Source of the DNA: Hyphococcus sp.
Lineage (GTDB): Bacteria; Pseudomonadota; Alphaproteobacteria; Caulobacterales; Parvularculaceae
DNA: 37,889 nt
Direction of reading: 5' to 3'
Assembly: GCA_028285645.1 (NCBI GenBank)
Contig: JANQOV010000042.1
Coordinates: forward strand, 1-37,889
Position 1 is the first letter of the stretch. Each line of letters starts with the position of its first letter. The notes under the pieces were generated by a model. It saw nothing but the letters and a program-made list of their open reading frames with translations. It ran no database searches and was not told where the DNA came from. This document shows, in pieces, positions 24,393 through 33,019 of the stretch. Both the position numbers and the translations under genes were made by a program.

Positions 24393-25814
24393 ATGCCATC
24401 AAAGAGATCGATTGTCTGGTTTCGGCAGGACTTGCGTTTGCGTGACAATCCCGCACTGTCAGCAGCAGCGCAGGATGGCGACGTGACGCCAATCTTTATT
24501 CTTGATGATGACGCCGCGGACGAGTGGAAAATCGGCGGGGCGAGCCGCATCTGGCTGCATCATTCGCTTGAGGCGCTAAACGCCTCGCTGGATGGCAAGC
24601 TCTCGATATATAGCGGGAACGCACTCGAGGTGCTTGACGACATCATCGAACGCACCGGGATAACGGGCGTCTATTGGAATCGATGCTACGAACCGTGGCG
24701 CATAAAACGCGATAAGGAGATCAAGAAACGCCTGATTGAAGACGACATTGCTGTTCACACATTTAATGGCTCTTTGCTCTGGGAGCCTTGGCAAGTCACG
24801 AAATCCGATGGCTCCCCCTATCGCGTGTTTACGCCCTTTTATCGAAAGGGCTGCCTTAATGCAGCGCCGCCGCGGGCCCCGTTGCCAAAACCTAAAAAAA
24901 TCCAACTTGTTTCTGATGAAGGCGCGCACGGACTCGTCGCGCTGTCGTTATTGCCAACGAAAATCCGCTGGGATGAAACGATCGTAAATGCCTGGCGATT
25001 TGGAGAACAGGCAGCGACGAAAGTGCTGGATGAATTTCTTGAAACTGGACTCAATGGCTACAAGCAAGGGCGCAACTTCCCGGCGCAGAAAAATGTTTCT
25101 CGACTGTCGCCTTATTTGCGCTGGGGCGAAGTTTCTCCGAACCAGGCCTGGCATGCCGCACGGTCTGTTGGCGACAATGAAGATGTTGATAATTTTTGTT
25201 CGGAATTAGGGTGGCGTGAGTTCTCTTATTCGCTTCTCTATCATTTTCCGGATTTGCCTTCGAAGAACTTTCAACCGAAATTCGATCACTTCCCTTGGGA
25301 AAAAAATGATCGCATGCTCGAAGCCTGGCGCCGCGGCTTGACCGGCGTGCCGATTGTCGATGCTGGCATGCGGGAACTTTGGCGAACGGGTTATATGCAT
25401 AATCGCGTGCGCATGATCGTCGCCTCATATCTCATTAAGAATCTCAAAATAGATTGGCGGGAAGGGCAAAAGTGGTTTTGGGATACGCTTGTCGATGCTG
25501 ATCTCGCCAACAACAGCGCCTCATGGCAGTGGGTCGCTGGCTCCGGCGCAGATGCTGCGCCATATTTCAGGATATTCAATCCGGTCACCCAAGCGGAAAA
25601 ATTCGATCATGAAGCGACTTATATTCGTGAGAATGTTCCCGAACTTTCACGGCTTGAAGGAAAAGACATCTTTGCGCCCTGGAACGCTGACGAAAAGACA
25701 CTTAAGGATGCGGGCGTTACGCTGGGCGAAAATTATCCAAGGCCGCTCGTTGATTTAAAGCAATCGCGTGAAGACGCCCTTGCGGCTTTTCGAAGTCTGA
25801 AGGAATTGAATTAG
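24393..25814 (+). CDS. phrB: deoxyribodipyrimidine photolyase, class I (CPD)
   Basis: A 473-aa photolyase that repairs cyclobutane pyrimidine dimers with blue light. It has an N-terminal antenna domain (IVWFRQDLRLRDNPAL, residues 7-22) and the FAD domain. The FAD domain contains SRLSPYLRWGEVSP (236-249), ELGWREFSYSLLYHFP, MHNRVRMIVASYL (335-347) and the signature ANNSASWQWVAGSGADAAPY (372-391). Length and motifs are complete. No good ribosome binding site is seen before the ATG. Neighbours are a dehydrogenase and a photolyase-related remnant, consistent with a light-stress cluster. It converges on the enolase-family gene at 25884. Confidence 0.92.
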   Translation: MPSKRSIVWFRQDLRLRDNPALSAAAQDGDVTPIFILDDDAADEWKIGGASRIWLHHSLEALNASLDGKLSIYSGNALEVLDDIIERTGITGVYWNRCYEPWRIKRDKEIKKRLIEDDIAVHTFNGSLLWEPWQVTKSDGSPYRVFTPFYRKGCLNAAPPRAPLPKPKKIQLVSDEGAHGLVALSLLPTKIRWDETIVNAWRFGEQAATKVLDEFLETGLNGYKQGRNFPAQKNVSRLSPYLRWGEVSPNQAWHAARSVGDNEDVDNFCSELGWREFSYSLLYHFPDLPSKNFQPKFDHFPWEKNDRMLEAWRRGLTGVPIVDAGMRELWRTGYMHNRVRMIVASYLIKNLKIDWREGQKWFWDTLVDADLANNSASWQWVAGSGADAAPYFRIFNPVTQAEKFDHEATYIRENVPELSRLEGKDIFAPWNADEKTLKDAGVTLGENYPRPLVDLKQSREDALAAFRSLKELN

Positions 25815-25883
25815 CTTTTTGAAGCTAACTGGGGCTAACTTGTTTGTGGTTCCGTAGGCAAAGTAAGCTGGTCATTCTTTTCG

Positions 25884-26987
25884 TCAATTTATCACGAAAA
25901 CAGGATCGCCCAGGACGCTAAAATCCGGCTCGACGCCAAGGCCCGGCCGATCCGGCGCGATCATCCGGCCCTGTATTCGTTTTGGCGCGCCTTTGGCGAT
26001 TGATTTGGCGACGTAGCTGTTGAAGTCCGTTGCGGAAAACAAAAGCGGCGCGGGCGTTGATTGCGCAAGATGGCTGATGGCAGCGGTGACGATATCGCCA
26101 CCCCAGGTGTCTTCGACGGTCATGGCGATGTTGTTTGCAATAGAGACATCGCGAATTGTCTTCGCCTTAGTCAGGCCACCAACTTTTGAAATTTTTAGAT
26201 TGATGACATCCATGGCGCCATCGGCGAGGCCGCGCAGGAGATCAGGCAATCCATGAATTGATTCATCAAGGATAAACGGTCTTGCGGTCTTTCGGCGAAC
26301 GGCAAGACACGCCTCATAAGTATCGCAAGGTTGTTCGATATAAACATTGACGTTGCGCACAGCGTCAGCAACGCGGACAGCTTCATGTTGCACCCAGCCT
26401 GTGTTCGCGTCGGCGACCAGCGTATCACTATCCGCCAGGACCGTGCGTGCAGCATGAATACGCTCAATATCCGTGTCAGGATCGCCTCCGACTTTAAGCT
26501 GAAATTTTGTGTATCCGTCCTTTCGGTATTGGGTAATTTTCTCCGCCATTTTTTCCGGCGCTTCCTGAGAAATCGCCCGGTATAAAATGATCTCTTCTTG
26601 CAGCTTGCCGCCGAGCAGGGCGTAGACTGGCATATTGGCGTGTTTGCCAAGAAGGTCCCAACAGGCGACATCAACGGCTGCTTTGACATAAGGGTGGCCG
26701 CGCAGGGCCGCGTCCATTTTCTGGTTGACGGCGGCGGTTTGCGTCGGGTCAAGGCCGATCAAGTCGGCGCCGATATGTTTAAGCCCCGCCCGTACGCCTT
26801 CAGCATAGGAGGGCAGGTACGCCGAGCCCAACGGACAACACTCGCCATAGCCCACAAGACCGCTGTCTGTTTCCAGGGCGACGATCGTTGAATCGAAAAC
26901 TGCTACGGAATTGCCATGGGACCAGTTATAATTCTTCTCAACAAGCGGGAGGTCAACTTGATATGCCCGCAGGGCGGTGATCTTCAT
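25884..26987 (-). CDS. enolase-superfamily dehydratase, probably cis-3-hydroxy-L-proline dehydratase
   Basis: A 367-aa mandelate-racemase/muconate-lactonizing-type enzyme of the enolase superfamily. Metal ligands are D193 (VADAN), E218 (YIEQP) and D241 (ILDES). The catalytic lysines are K165 (FQLKVGG) and K265 (INLKISK). The first Lys of the common KxK motif is Gln163. Set beside hydroxyproline racemase-family genes and a pyrroline-2-carboxylate reductase, the best fit is cis-3-hydroxy-L-proline dehydratase, known from Labrenzia (Roseibium) aggregata. A 4-hydroxyproline-betaine epimerase is the main alternative. GGGAGG lies six bases before the ATG. The gene is downstream of the GntR regulator on the same strand. 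Confidence 0.75.
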   Translation of the reverse strand: MKITALRAYQVDLPLVEKNYNWSHGNSVAVFDSTIVALETDSGLVGYGECCPLGSAYLPSYAEGVRAGLKHIGADLIGLDPTQTAAVNQKMDAALRGHPYVKAAVDVACWDLLGKHANMPVYALLGGKLQEEIILYRAISQEAPEKMAEKITQYRKDGYTKFQLKVGGDPDTDIERIHAARTVLADSDTLVADANTGWVQHEAVRVADAVRNVNVYIEQPCDTYEACLAVRRKTARPFILDESIHGLPDLLRGLADGAMDVINLKISKVGGLTKAKTIRDVSIANNIAMTVEDTWGGDIVTAAISHLAQSTPAPLLFSATDFNSYVAKSIAKGAPKRIQGRMIAPDRPGLGVEPDFSVLGDPVFVIN

Positions 26988-27053
26988 TCGAGGCCTCCCG
27001 GTTGCCCTTCAACATCCTCTCCCGATCGCAATCGTCAGGAATGCAGTATGCCG

Positions 27054-27713
27054 CTACTTCTCATTTTGCAGCGCTTCCTTCAAGTCTTCGCCCACGCCTT
27101 TGATGTGCAGGCTAAGTAATGCTTTTGCCTCGCGTTTCTTTTTTTGTTCGCATAACTTGAGCAACTCACCGTGTTCCTTTGCAGCTCTTTTGATGTGGTC
27201 GTCATCAAGCAGTTGGAGCCGGTGATAGCGGTCGCATTTTTTGTGCAGCGATTCGAGTAGCGCCATGGTCTCCGGTTGGTCCGCCGGGCGATAAAGCGTC
27301 GAATGAAACTCCCAGTTGAGTTCGCTCCAATGTTTCATATCCCTATGTTCCTTCAACGCATTGTCGAAACGCACAAGGATGGCTGACGCCGCTGCGATGT
27401 CTTTTTCGGTCATGTTGTCGATTGCGCGGCCGATGATGTCTGCCTCAATCAGGCGGCGAATATTGATCCACTCAAGGGCTTTGTCGAGCGTGAACTTGGA
27501 TGCAACAACGCCGCGCCTTGGCAACAGTTCGACAACGCCTTCGGCTTCAAGCTGGCGAAAGGCTTCGCGCACGGGAATAATGCTGACGCCATATTGCTCA
27601 GCGATGAGGTTCTGGCGGATCGGTTCGCCCTGTCTAATCTCGCCCGACAAAATTTGCTCGCGCAGTTTCGAGGCGACGAACGCGGAAATCGTTGAACTCT
27701 CTAGCGGCTTCAT
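27054..27713 (-). CDS. GntR-family regulator with FCD domain
   Basis: A 219-aa transcription factor with an N-terminal winged helix (IRQNLIAEQYGVSIIPVREAFRQLEAEGVVELLPRRG, about residues 27-65) and a C-terminal FCD effector domain with several His residues likely to bind a metal and a small carboxylate. GntR/FCD proteins usually repress a nearby catabolic operon and are released by a pathway intermediate. Its place upstream of the dehydratase at 25884 and next to the hydroxyproline genes makes it the likely regulator of this cluster. Candidate operators are the palindromes at 31495-31507 and 32936-32947. Confidence 0.85.
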   Translation of the reverse strand: MKPLESSTISAFVASKLREQILSGEIRQGEPIRQNLIAEQYGVSIIPVREAFRQLEAEGVVELLPRRGVVASKFTLDKALEWINIRRLIEADIIGRAIDNMTEKDIAAASAILVRFDNALKEHRDMKHWSELNWEFHSTLYRPADQPETMALLESLHKKCDRYHRLQLLDDDHIKRAAKEHGELLKLCEQKKKREAKALLSLHIKGVGEDLKEALQNEK

Positions 27714-27821
27714 CTGAGGCGTCCCACCCCATATGGCCGGTTGGTCTGTGATCGCATCATTGTCGCGCCGCTGTTTGCACCCGGTTAACTGCGATTGTTG
27801 ATTGGAGCGTTCGCAGCTTTC

Positions 27822-27852
27822 TTGGTCGATTTATGCGTCTTTTCGCTATAAT
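27822..27852 (+). promoter_or_regulatory. candidate promoter giving a leaderless or near-leaderless FGE transcript
   Basis: TTGGTC (27822-27827) and TATAAT (27847-27852) are separated by 19 bases. Transcription would begin around 27858-27861, directly at the first suitable ATG (27862). No Shine-Dalgarno is present before that ATG. The spacer is longer than ideal. Confidence 0.4.
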
Positions 27853-27861
27853 AATGCAACA

Positions 27862-28896
27862 ATGGCCGCCATGATTAATCTCCGAACCGTCGCACTCATC
27901 ACAAGTGTTGCGTTGCTCTTGGCGGGCGCCGTGTATCTCATTGCGATACGAAAAGAGATGGAACCAATCTCAGCGGCGCATGAGGCTGCAGCGCAATGTT
28001 TGGCCGCGCAGGGCGCCGGCGAGCGCGATGTGCTCGTCGAAGGGGGAAGCTTCCAGATGGGCGGCGATCAATACTATCCCGAGGAAGGCCCGCCGACACA
28101 GACCATAGTCGGGAGTTTCCGCATTGACCGTTCAGAAGTCACCAATGCCGAGTTTGCAGCGTTTGTGGAAGCAACCGGCTATGTCACGAAGGCCGAGCGC
28201 GGCTTGAGCGAAGACGACGTGCCGGGACTTGCGGATGAGTACAAACAGCCCGGGTCAATGGTGTTTACGCCACCCGAAGTCATGCGCGGCGCTTCTCCCC
28301 TTTCCTGGTGGCAGTTTGTCGTCGGCGCGAATTGGCGTCACCCCTTTGGTCCTAGCAGCTCAGTCGAAGGCAAGGAAAACAACCCAGTCGTGCATGTGAC
28401 TTATGAAGATGCGGCGGCCTATGCCGAATGGCTGGGGCGGCGGCTGCCAACGGAAGCGGAATGGGAATATGCGGCGCGGGGCGGCAAGCATGGTGAGGAA
28501 CCAAGTGACGCCGAGGGCGAACAAAGAACGCCAGACGCCAATCACTGGCAGGGCATGTTTCCGGTGCTGGATGCAGGGAGTGACGGCCACAAAGGCATCG
28601 CGCCTGTTGGCTGTTATGCGCCAAATGCGCTCGGGCTCTATGATATGATTGGCAATGTCTGGGAGCTGACCCAAAGCGTCTATTTCCCGACTCACGACGA
28701 AGTTCAGATCGCTCAAATGCCGGCGGAGGGTTTTGACCCCGCGCAGCAGGGCGTTCCCGTGCATGTCATCAAAGGCGGCTCTTTTCTTTGCGCCGACAAT
28801 TATTGCCGTCGTTATCGGCCTGAAGCGAGGCAGCCGCAGGATGCATTGCTCGCCTCCTCGCATATCGGGTTTCGAACAGCGGCGGACGTCGAATAA
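27862..28896 (+). CDS. formylglycine-generating enzyme (SUMF1/FGE family), membrane-anchored
   Basis: A 344-aa protein from the ATG at 27862, with an N-terminal signal anchor (about 7-28) and an FGE-sulfatase domain. Domain marks are GGSFQMGGDQYYPEEGPP, VHVTYEDAAAYAEWLGRRLPTEAEWEYAARGG, IGNVWELT and KGGSFLCADNYCRRYRPEAR. The two copper-site cysteines C310 and C315 (CxxxxC) and the adjacent Arg/Tyr residues match active FGE, which converts a sulfatase Cys to formylglycine. No sulfatase gene is in the window, so its target is unknown; members of the family also act on other proteins. It is on the opposite strand to the hydroxyproline genes on either side. Confidence 0.85.
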   Translation: MAAMINLRTVALITSVALLLAGAVYLIAIRKEMEPISAAHEAAAQCLAAQGAGERDVLVEGGSFQMGGDQYYPEEGPPTQTIVGSFRIDRSEVTNAEFAAFVEATGYVTKAERGLSEDDVPGLADEYKQPGSMVFTPPEVMRGASPLSWWQFVVGANWRHPFGPSSSVEGKENNPVVHVTYEDAAAYAEWLGRRLPTEAEWEYAARGGKHGEEPSDAEGEQRTPDANHWQGMFPVLDAGSDGHKGIAPVGCYAPNALGLYDMIGNVWELTQSVYFPTHDEVQIAQMPAEGFDPAQQGVPVHVIKGGSFLCADNYCRRYRPEARQPQDALLASSHIGFRTAADVE

Positions 28897-28946
28897 TTCG
28901 TTGCGCGTGTTGCGTTGCTGTTATTCACGCTGAGCAATTTCCGAAA

Positions 28947-29879
28947 CTAAAGGCGTTTTGATGCGTCAGCAAAGTAAAGCGCCGTCATCACATCGAGATG
29001 GGCGCCGCCGCCGTTTTTAAACACCGTAACGTCTTCGTCGTTGCGCTGAAAATTCTCGCCATCGCATAGGCCATATAAGTCGCTTTCAATATCGTCGCGC
29101 GTGATGACGTCCTCACGGATCGGAATCATGATTTCACCGATATGCTCGATGGTGGTGTCAACGCAATCAACGAAGAGCCGCGCCTTCTTCATGAGCGCAT
29201 CGTCAGCTTCGCGCATCGCCGGACTGTAAGCGCCGATAAGATCTATATGCGCGCCAGGCCTGACGGCGCCGCCGGGGATAATGGGCTCTGTTGATGGAGT
29301 GGCGCTCGATACGATATCGGCTTCGAAGACGGCTGCTGACAAATCTTCGGCGGGTTCGGCGCCGTCATGCATGGCGGCGAGGGCTTTTGCTTTGTCATGC
29401 GATCGTCCCCAAACCGACACGGTTTCGATGGTGGGGAAGTAAGCCTTGTAGCCCTCAACGAGCGCATTTGCGATGAAGCCAGTTCCGATAACAACAAGCG
29501 TCTTCGGATGCGGGCGCGCCAGGATTGACGCGCCGGCGAGCGAGTCAGCGACCGTTTTCCAGCGGGTCAAAACAGCGCCGTCGATAATGGCTTTAAGAGC
29601 CCCGGTGTTTGGCGCAAACAGAAAGAAAGCCCCCTGAACAGCGGGCAGGGGCGGCGTCTGCGACGGATTTTCGAGATTAATCGTCGCGGCTTTGACGCCG
29701 GCGCCGAGCCCTTCGATTGTCGCCGAGCGGGTTAGCAAGTCGCCTTTTTCCGTTTGCAATAACGTGTCGCCCAGCTTTGCGCGCGGGCGTTTATGACCTT
29801 GCTTGATCGCTTCTGCCGCGTCTTTCCAGCTCAAGGCCTTTTCTATTTCCGAACCGATGAAGGGCGGTGAATTGGACAT
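28947..29879 (-). CDS. lhpI: ornithine-cyclodeaminase-family protein, probably pyrroline-2-carboxylate reductase (LhpI)
   Basis: A 310-aa member of the ornithine cyclodeaminase/mu-crystallin family. The NAD(P)-binding Rossmann motif is IGTGFIANAL near residue 130, and LIGAYSPAMREAD and DLYGLCDG follow. In hydroxyproline clusters the family reduces delta1-pyrroline-2-carboxylate to L-proline, the product of the 3-hydroxyproline dehydratases next to it (29883 and 25884). Ornithine cyclodeaminase is the less likely alternative. The start lies three bases after the stop of the racemase-family gene, so the two are one operon. GGGAG sits within the upstream gene's last codons. Confidence 0.78.
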   Translation of the reverse strand: MSNSPPFIGSEIEKALSWKDAAEAIKQGHKRPRAKLGDTLLQTEKGDLLTRSATIEGLGAGVKAATINLENPSQTPPLPAVQGAFFLFAPNTGALKAIIDGAVLTRWKTVADSLAGASILARPHPKTLVVIGTGFIANALVEGYKAYFPTIETVSVWGRSHDKAKALAAMHDGAEPAEDLSAAVFEADIVSSATPSTEPIIPGGAVRPGAHIDLIGAYSPAMREADDALMKKARLFVDCVDTTIEHIGEIMIPIREDVITRDDIESDLYGLCDGENFQRNDEDVTVFKNGGGAHLDVMTALYFADASKRL

Positions 29880-29882
29880 CTC

Positions 29883-30911
29883 TTACGCTCCCGGCCATGT
29901 GTCGGACAGACGATATCCATTGGGCCACGGATCATCGGGGTCGAGGGAGAGTTGGGTCTTCCCTGTTATCCAGGCGCGTCCGGTGATCGAGGGAATGATC
30001 GCGGACGCGCCGGCAACGGTCGTTTCATCTTCGATGCGTCCCAGAAATTCCGAATCGATAATCGACCGCGCCCGAAGCATATCGCCTTTCACCAGTTCGC
30101 CGCGCGCATGAAGCACGGCAAGACGCGCCGACACGCCAGTGCCGGTCGGCGATCTGTCGATTTTCCCGGGCCGGATAGCGACCGCGTGTTTCGTTACAGC
30201 AGCGTCATCGCCTTTTTCCAGCGGCGTTGCAAAAAGGCAAAAGGAAATATGGTTCCATTCGGGAAGTTCCGGGTGAGAAAAACCGATCTGCTCATTTGCA
30301 GCTTGGGTGATGCGCATGCCGAGATCTGCGAGCTTTCTCGCTTCGCTTGGAGCAAGGTCAAGGCCAAGTTTGCCTGCATCGACAATGACGAAACTGTCGC
30401 CGCCATAGGCGGTGTCTACAAGTATCTTGCCTATTCCTTTCACTTCAATAGCGGCGTCAAGTTTTGCTGCAAATGACGGGCGATTTTGGATGGCAACGCT
30501 TTTGACTTTTCCATTCTCGCACCATGCGGTGACCTTGATGAGGCCGCCGGGCGCTTCGAGCACCATCGTCGTTTGAGGTTCGCGCATGTCTATCATGCCG
30601 GTCTCTAACAGGACGGTTGAAACACAAATAGCGTTTGACCCCGACATGGGCGGCGTATCAGCCGGTTCCATGATGATGAAGGCTGCATCCGCCTTCGGGC
30701 TTTTGGTCGGCACGAGCAAGTTGACATGGCGGAAGACGCCGCCGCGGGGCTCATTTAATACAAAGTTTCTGAGGCGCTCATCGTTTGCGATCCAGCGCGC
30801 CTGTTCCCAAACGGTATCGCCGGGGGGCGGTGCGACGCCGCTGACAATAACATCGCCGACTTCGCCTTCCGCATGGCAACCAACGATTTGGATGACTTCG
30901 TTTGATCGCAT
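29883..30911 (-). CDS. proline-racemase-family protein with Ser/Thr active-site pair, probably trans-3-hydroxy-L-proline dehydratase
   Basis: A 342-aa proline racemase fold starting [17 protein letters not shown]. The start at 30911 avoids overlap with the PepSY gene; a start at 30965 would add 18 residues. The two catalytic Cys positions of racemases/epimerases read Ser (PPMSGSN) and Thr (DRSPTGTG). A Cys-to-Thr change at the second site is typical of trans-3-hydroxy-L-proline dehydratase, which makes pyrroline-2-carboxylate by losing water. The adjacent reductase gene (28947, three bases away) would use that product. Ser at the first site leaves the exact activity open. Confidence 0.75.
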   Translation of the reverse strand: MRSNEVIQIVGCHAEGEVGDVIVSGVAPPPGDTVWEQARWIANDERLRNFVLNEPRGGVFRHVNLLVPTKSPKADAAFIIMEPADTPPMSGSNAICVSTVLLETGMIDMREPQTTMVLEAPGGLIKVTAWCENGKVKSVAIQNRPSFAAKLDAAIEVKGIGKILVDTAYGGDSFVIVDAGKLGLDLAPSEARKLADLGMRITQAANEQIGFSHPELPEWNHISFCLFATPLEKGDDAAVTKHAVAIRPGKIDRSPTGTGVSARLAVLHARGELVKGDMLRARSIIDSEFLGRIEDETTVAGASAIIPSITGRAWITGKTQLSLDPDDPWPNGYRLSDTWPGA

Positions 30912-30922
30912 GAGAGCGGCTT

Positions 30923-31462
30923 TTACAATTGCGCTTTGCTGGCGCGCTTTTTTCTTCGCCGCCATCTAGCGTAATGGGGCAGGAAGAAAAGATAAATGCC
31001 AGTCATCCACAAAAAGACCAATATGACGCCGGCAGGTAAAAAGAGATACCGCTTCGCCCCGTCGCCAAAGAACGATCCATCATGGATGGATTCAATAATG
31101 TCGGACCGCCGGAAGGATTTTTGCACTACATCGCCGCTATTGATATCGATTTGCACTTCCCAATTTGTATTCGATACAAACTTTACAACATATTTGTCCG
31201 GTTTGATGTCGACCCGCGAAAGATCCGTCCAACTATTTATATTTGCCTCCGGCGCTGCTGCTTTTGCAATTTCATAAAGCTCGGCGATGGTGATTTGCGG
31301 CGGCAGCTCGGATGCCGTTCCCCGCTGTGTCGGCGGCTGGATCCAGGCAAAGTCTTTTTTCAGCATCAAGAAAATGCCGGCGATAAATATCACGCCGGCC
31401 TGGAGCATAATCAGCAGCGATCCCCAATGATGGATTTTCCGGAACAACACTTTTGTATTCAT
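30923..31462 (-). CDS. PepSY-domain transmembrane protein
   Basis: A 179-aa membrane protein with an N-terminal helix (about 8-33, [20 protein letters not shown]), a periplasmic PepSY region (about 55-120, including [30 protein letters not shown]), a second helix (about 140-162) and a basic tail RRRKKR. HHWG plus the PepSY repeat is typical of PepSY-associated TM proteins, many of which relate to iron or redox functions. Its stop lies eleven bases upstream of the racemase-family start, so it is in the hydroxyproline operon, where its role is not obvious. Confidence 0.8.
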   Translation of the reverse strand: MNTKVLFRKIHHWGSLLIMLQAGVIFIAGIFLMLKKDFAWIQPPTQRGTASELPPQITIAELYEIAKAAAPEANINSWTDLSRVDIKPDKYVVKFVSNTNWEVQIDINSGDVVQKSFRRSDIIESIHDGSFFGDGAKRYLFLPAGVILVFLWMTGIYLFFLPHYARWRRRKKRASKAQL

Positions 31463-31494
31463 CGTCGGGACGCCTGTTGTTGGGGGTGGTTCGC

Positions 31495-31507
31495 CATAAG
31501 ACTTATG
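31495..31507. promoter_or_regulatory. palindrome CATAAG-A-CTTATG upstream of the PepSY gene
   Basis: A perfect 13-base inverted repeat in the 82-nt gap between the FAD dehydrogenase stop and the PepSY start. It may be an operator for an internal promoter of the minus-strand operon. No copy was seen elsewhere in the cluster, so its regulator is unknown. Confidence 0.35.
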
Positions 31508-31544
31508 CTGGAGAGTATGAACTTACGGAGCGGGTTTTCGCAAT

Positions 31545-32798
31545 CTAAAACCGGTCGATGCTGAAAGGCGCTGGATCGACCGGCGGTGTTTTGCCTTTGA
31601 TGATGTCGCCCATCATCGCTGCGGTCACGCCTGCAAGGGTAAGACCGAGATGTTGATGTCCAAATGCGAAGAAGGCGTTGTTGCATTTTCGTGTGGCGCC
31701 AATCACAGGAAGATAGTCGGGTAACGTCGGGCGATGGCCGAGCCAGGAGGTGGCGCCGGCTAGATCAAGGTGCGGCGTCAGCGCTTGCATGTGTGACTTC
31801 AGCTTTTCAATGTTTTTTTGGCGTGCTGGCTTTTCAAGGCCCGCCAGTTCAACAAAGCCGGTGATGCGCAAGCCTTCGTCAAGAGGCGTCATGATGACAT
31901 TGCGCTCGAAGGAAGAAACCGGTTTCGTCATTTTGGGCTGATAAGCAGGGGCAGTAACATGATAGCCACGTTCGGCTTCGAGAGGAGCGTTGCAACCGAG
32001 CTGTTTCGCCAGTCGATGAGACCATGCGCCGGCGGCGATAATCACTTTGTCAGCCTTTACAGAGCCTGATGCGCCTTCAAACGCAAAACCTGCGGGCGTC
32101 AATGTTTTGATCTGATCAATTTCGTTCTTTATCACGCATCCGCCAGCCTGCTCGAAGGCTTCAAGCAGTTTCAGACAAACGGAATAGGGATTAAGTACAT
32201 GCCCCGTCTCAGGATAGAATACCGCGCCGGCAATATCGCCCGTTAGGTCAGGCGCCAGTCCGGCGACATCCGCCGGCTCCATCCATTCTGAAAGAACGCC
32301 GTGTTTTTTTTCTTCTTGGCGTAATCGCTCAATGCGCCTTAGGGAACGCGCGTCTTCAACCAGCATGAGATGGCCGTCCATGCGCAGGAGGGACTCTGCA
32401 TTGGCGGATTGTAGCAGATTTCGCGTTTCCTCGCCGGCGATGGATTGAAGCGAGGACAACGCCGCAACGCCGCGCTTATAATTGTGCGGCAACGCGCTTT
32501 TCGCAAATCGCAACAGCCAGGGCGCTGCTTTCAGCCCATAGGCGGGGTCGATGCGCAGGGGCGAATTGGAACCGCATACCAAACCGGGCGCCGACAGAAG
32601 CGTCTGCGGCGAGGCGAGGGGAAAGACGAGTTCGGTTGCAATATGTGCTGCGTTGCCAAACGAGCAGCCACGGCCGGGCGCGTCACGGTCGATCAAGACA
32701 ACATCTGCGCCGTCATGCGCCAGTCTTAGCGCGCAGGCAAGGCCGATCACCCCGGCGCCGACAACAGCAATCTCAGCGTCTTCACTCGGTGCGTTCAA
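31545..32798 (-). CDS. FAD-dependent D-amino-acid dehydrogenase, probably D-hydroxyproline dehydrogenase
   Basis: A 417-aa DadA/DAO-type flavoprotein with N-terminal FAD motif VVGAGVIGLACALRLA (about 12-27), RGCSFGNAAHIATE, and C-terminal GHRPTLPDYLPVIG and GHQHLGLTLAGVTAAMM. In hydroxyproline catabolism such an enzyme oxidises cis-4-hydroxy-D-proline, made by the epimerase at 33964, to pyrroline-4-hydroxy-2-carboxylate and passes electrons to the respiratory chain. The start codon is a TTG at 32798, supported by GAGAGG five bases upstream; no nearby ATG is better. It is divergent from the deaminase gene at 33020. Confidence 0.8.
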   Translation of the reverse strand: MNAPSEDAEIAVVGAGVIGLACALRLAHDGADVVLIDRDAPGRGCSFGNAAHIATELVFPLASPQTLLSAPGLVCGSNSPLRIDPAYGLKAAPWLLRFAKSALPHNYKRGVAALSSLQSIAGEETRNLLQSANAESLLRMDGHLMLVEDARSLRRIERLRQEEKKHGVLSEWMEPADVAGLAPDLTGDIAGAVFYPETGHVLNPYSVCLKLLEAFEQAGGCVIKNEIDQIKTLTPAGFAFEGASGSVKADKVIIAAGAWSHRLAKQLGCNAPLEAERGYHVTAPAYQPKMTKPVSSFERNVIMTPLDEGLRITGFVELAGLEKPARQKNIEKLKSHMQALTPHLDLAGATSWLGHRPTLPDYLPVIGATRKCNNAFFAFGHQHLGLTLAGVTAAMMGDIIKGKTPPVDPAPFSIDRF

Positions 32799-32935
32799 GG
32801 GGGCCTCTCACTTGCGGAATGGGTTGCACGGCCTCTTTACCGTTTTGCACGAAGCGCCGCGATTCGGGGCGTTTTGGCGACCTTAACGCCCCTCAAAACT
32901 ATGGCGCGCTGGCGGTCTCTTAGAAAGCTTGATAT

Positions 32936-32947
32936 ATAATATATTAT
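32936..32947. promoter_or_regulatory. AT-rich palindrome in the divergent hydroxyproline promoter
   Basis: ATAATATATTAT at 32936-32947 is a perfect 12-base palindrome within the 221-nt region between two oppositely transcribed pathway genes (dehydrogenase and deaminase). GATA and TATC arms flank a wider imperfect version at 32931-32948. GntR/FCD regulators bind short AT-rich palindromes, and such a regulator is encoded at 27054. The match is inference. Confidence 0.38.
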
Positions 32948-33019
32948 CCGTTAGAGGGGCGGTTTGAGGGTGAGATGTTGGCCGTTCGCCAAAGCGGGAA
33001 AGCCAAGGATATTCGAACA

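Noticed and set aside
25812-25829. Hairpin TTAGCTT/AAGCTAA after the photolyase gene as a terminator
   Set aside because: The stem is short and AT-rich, and no T run follows; evidence is insufficient.
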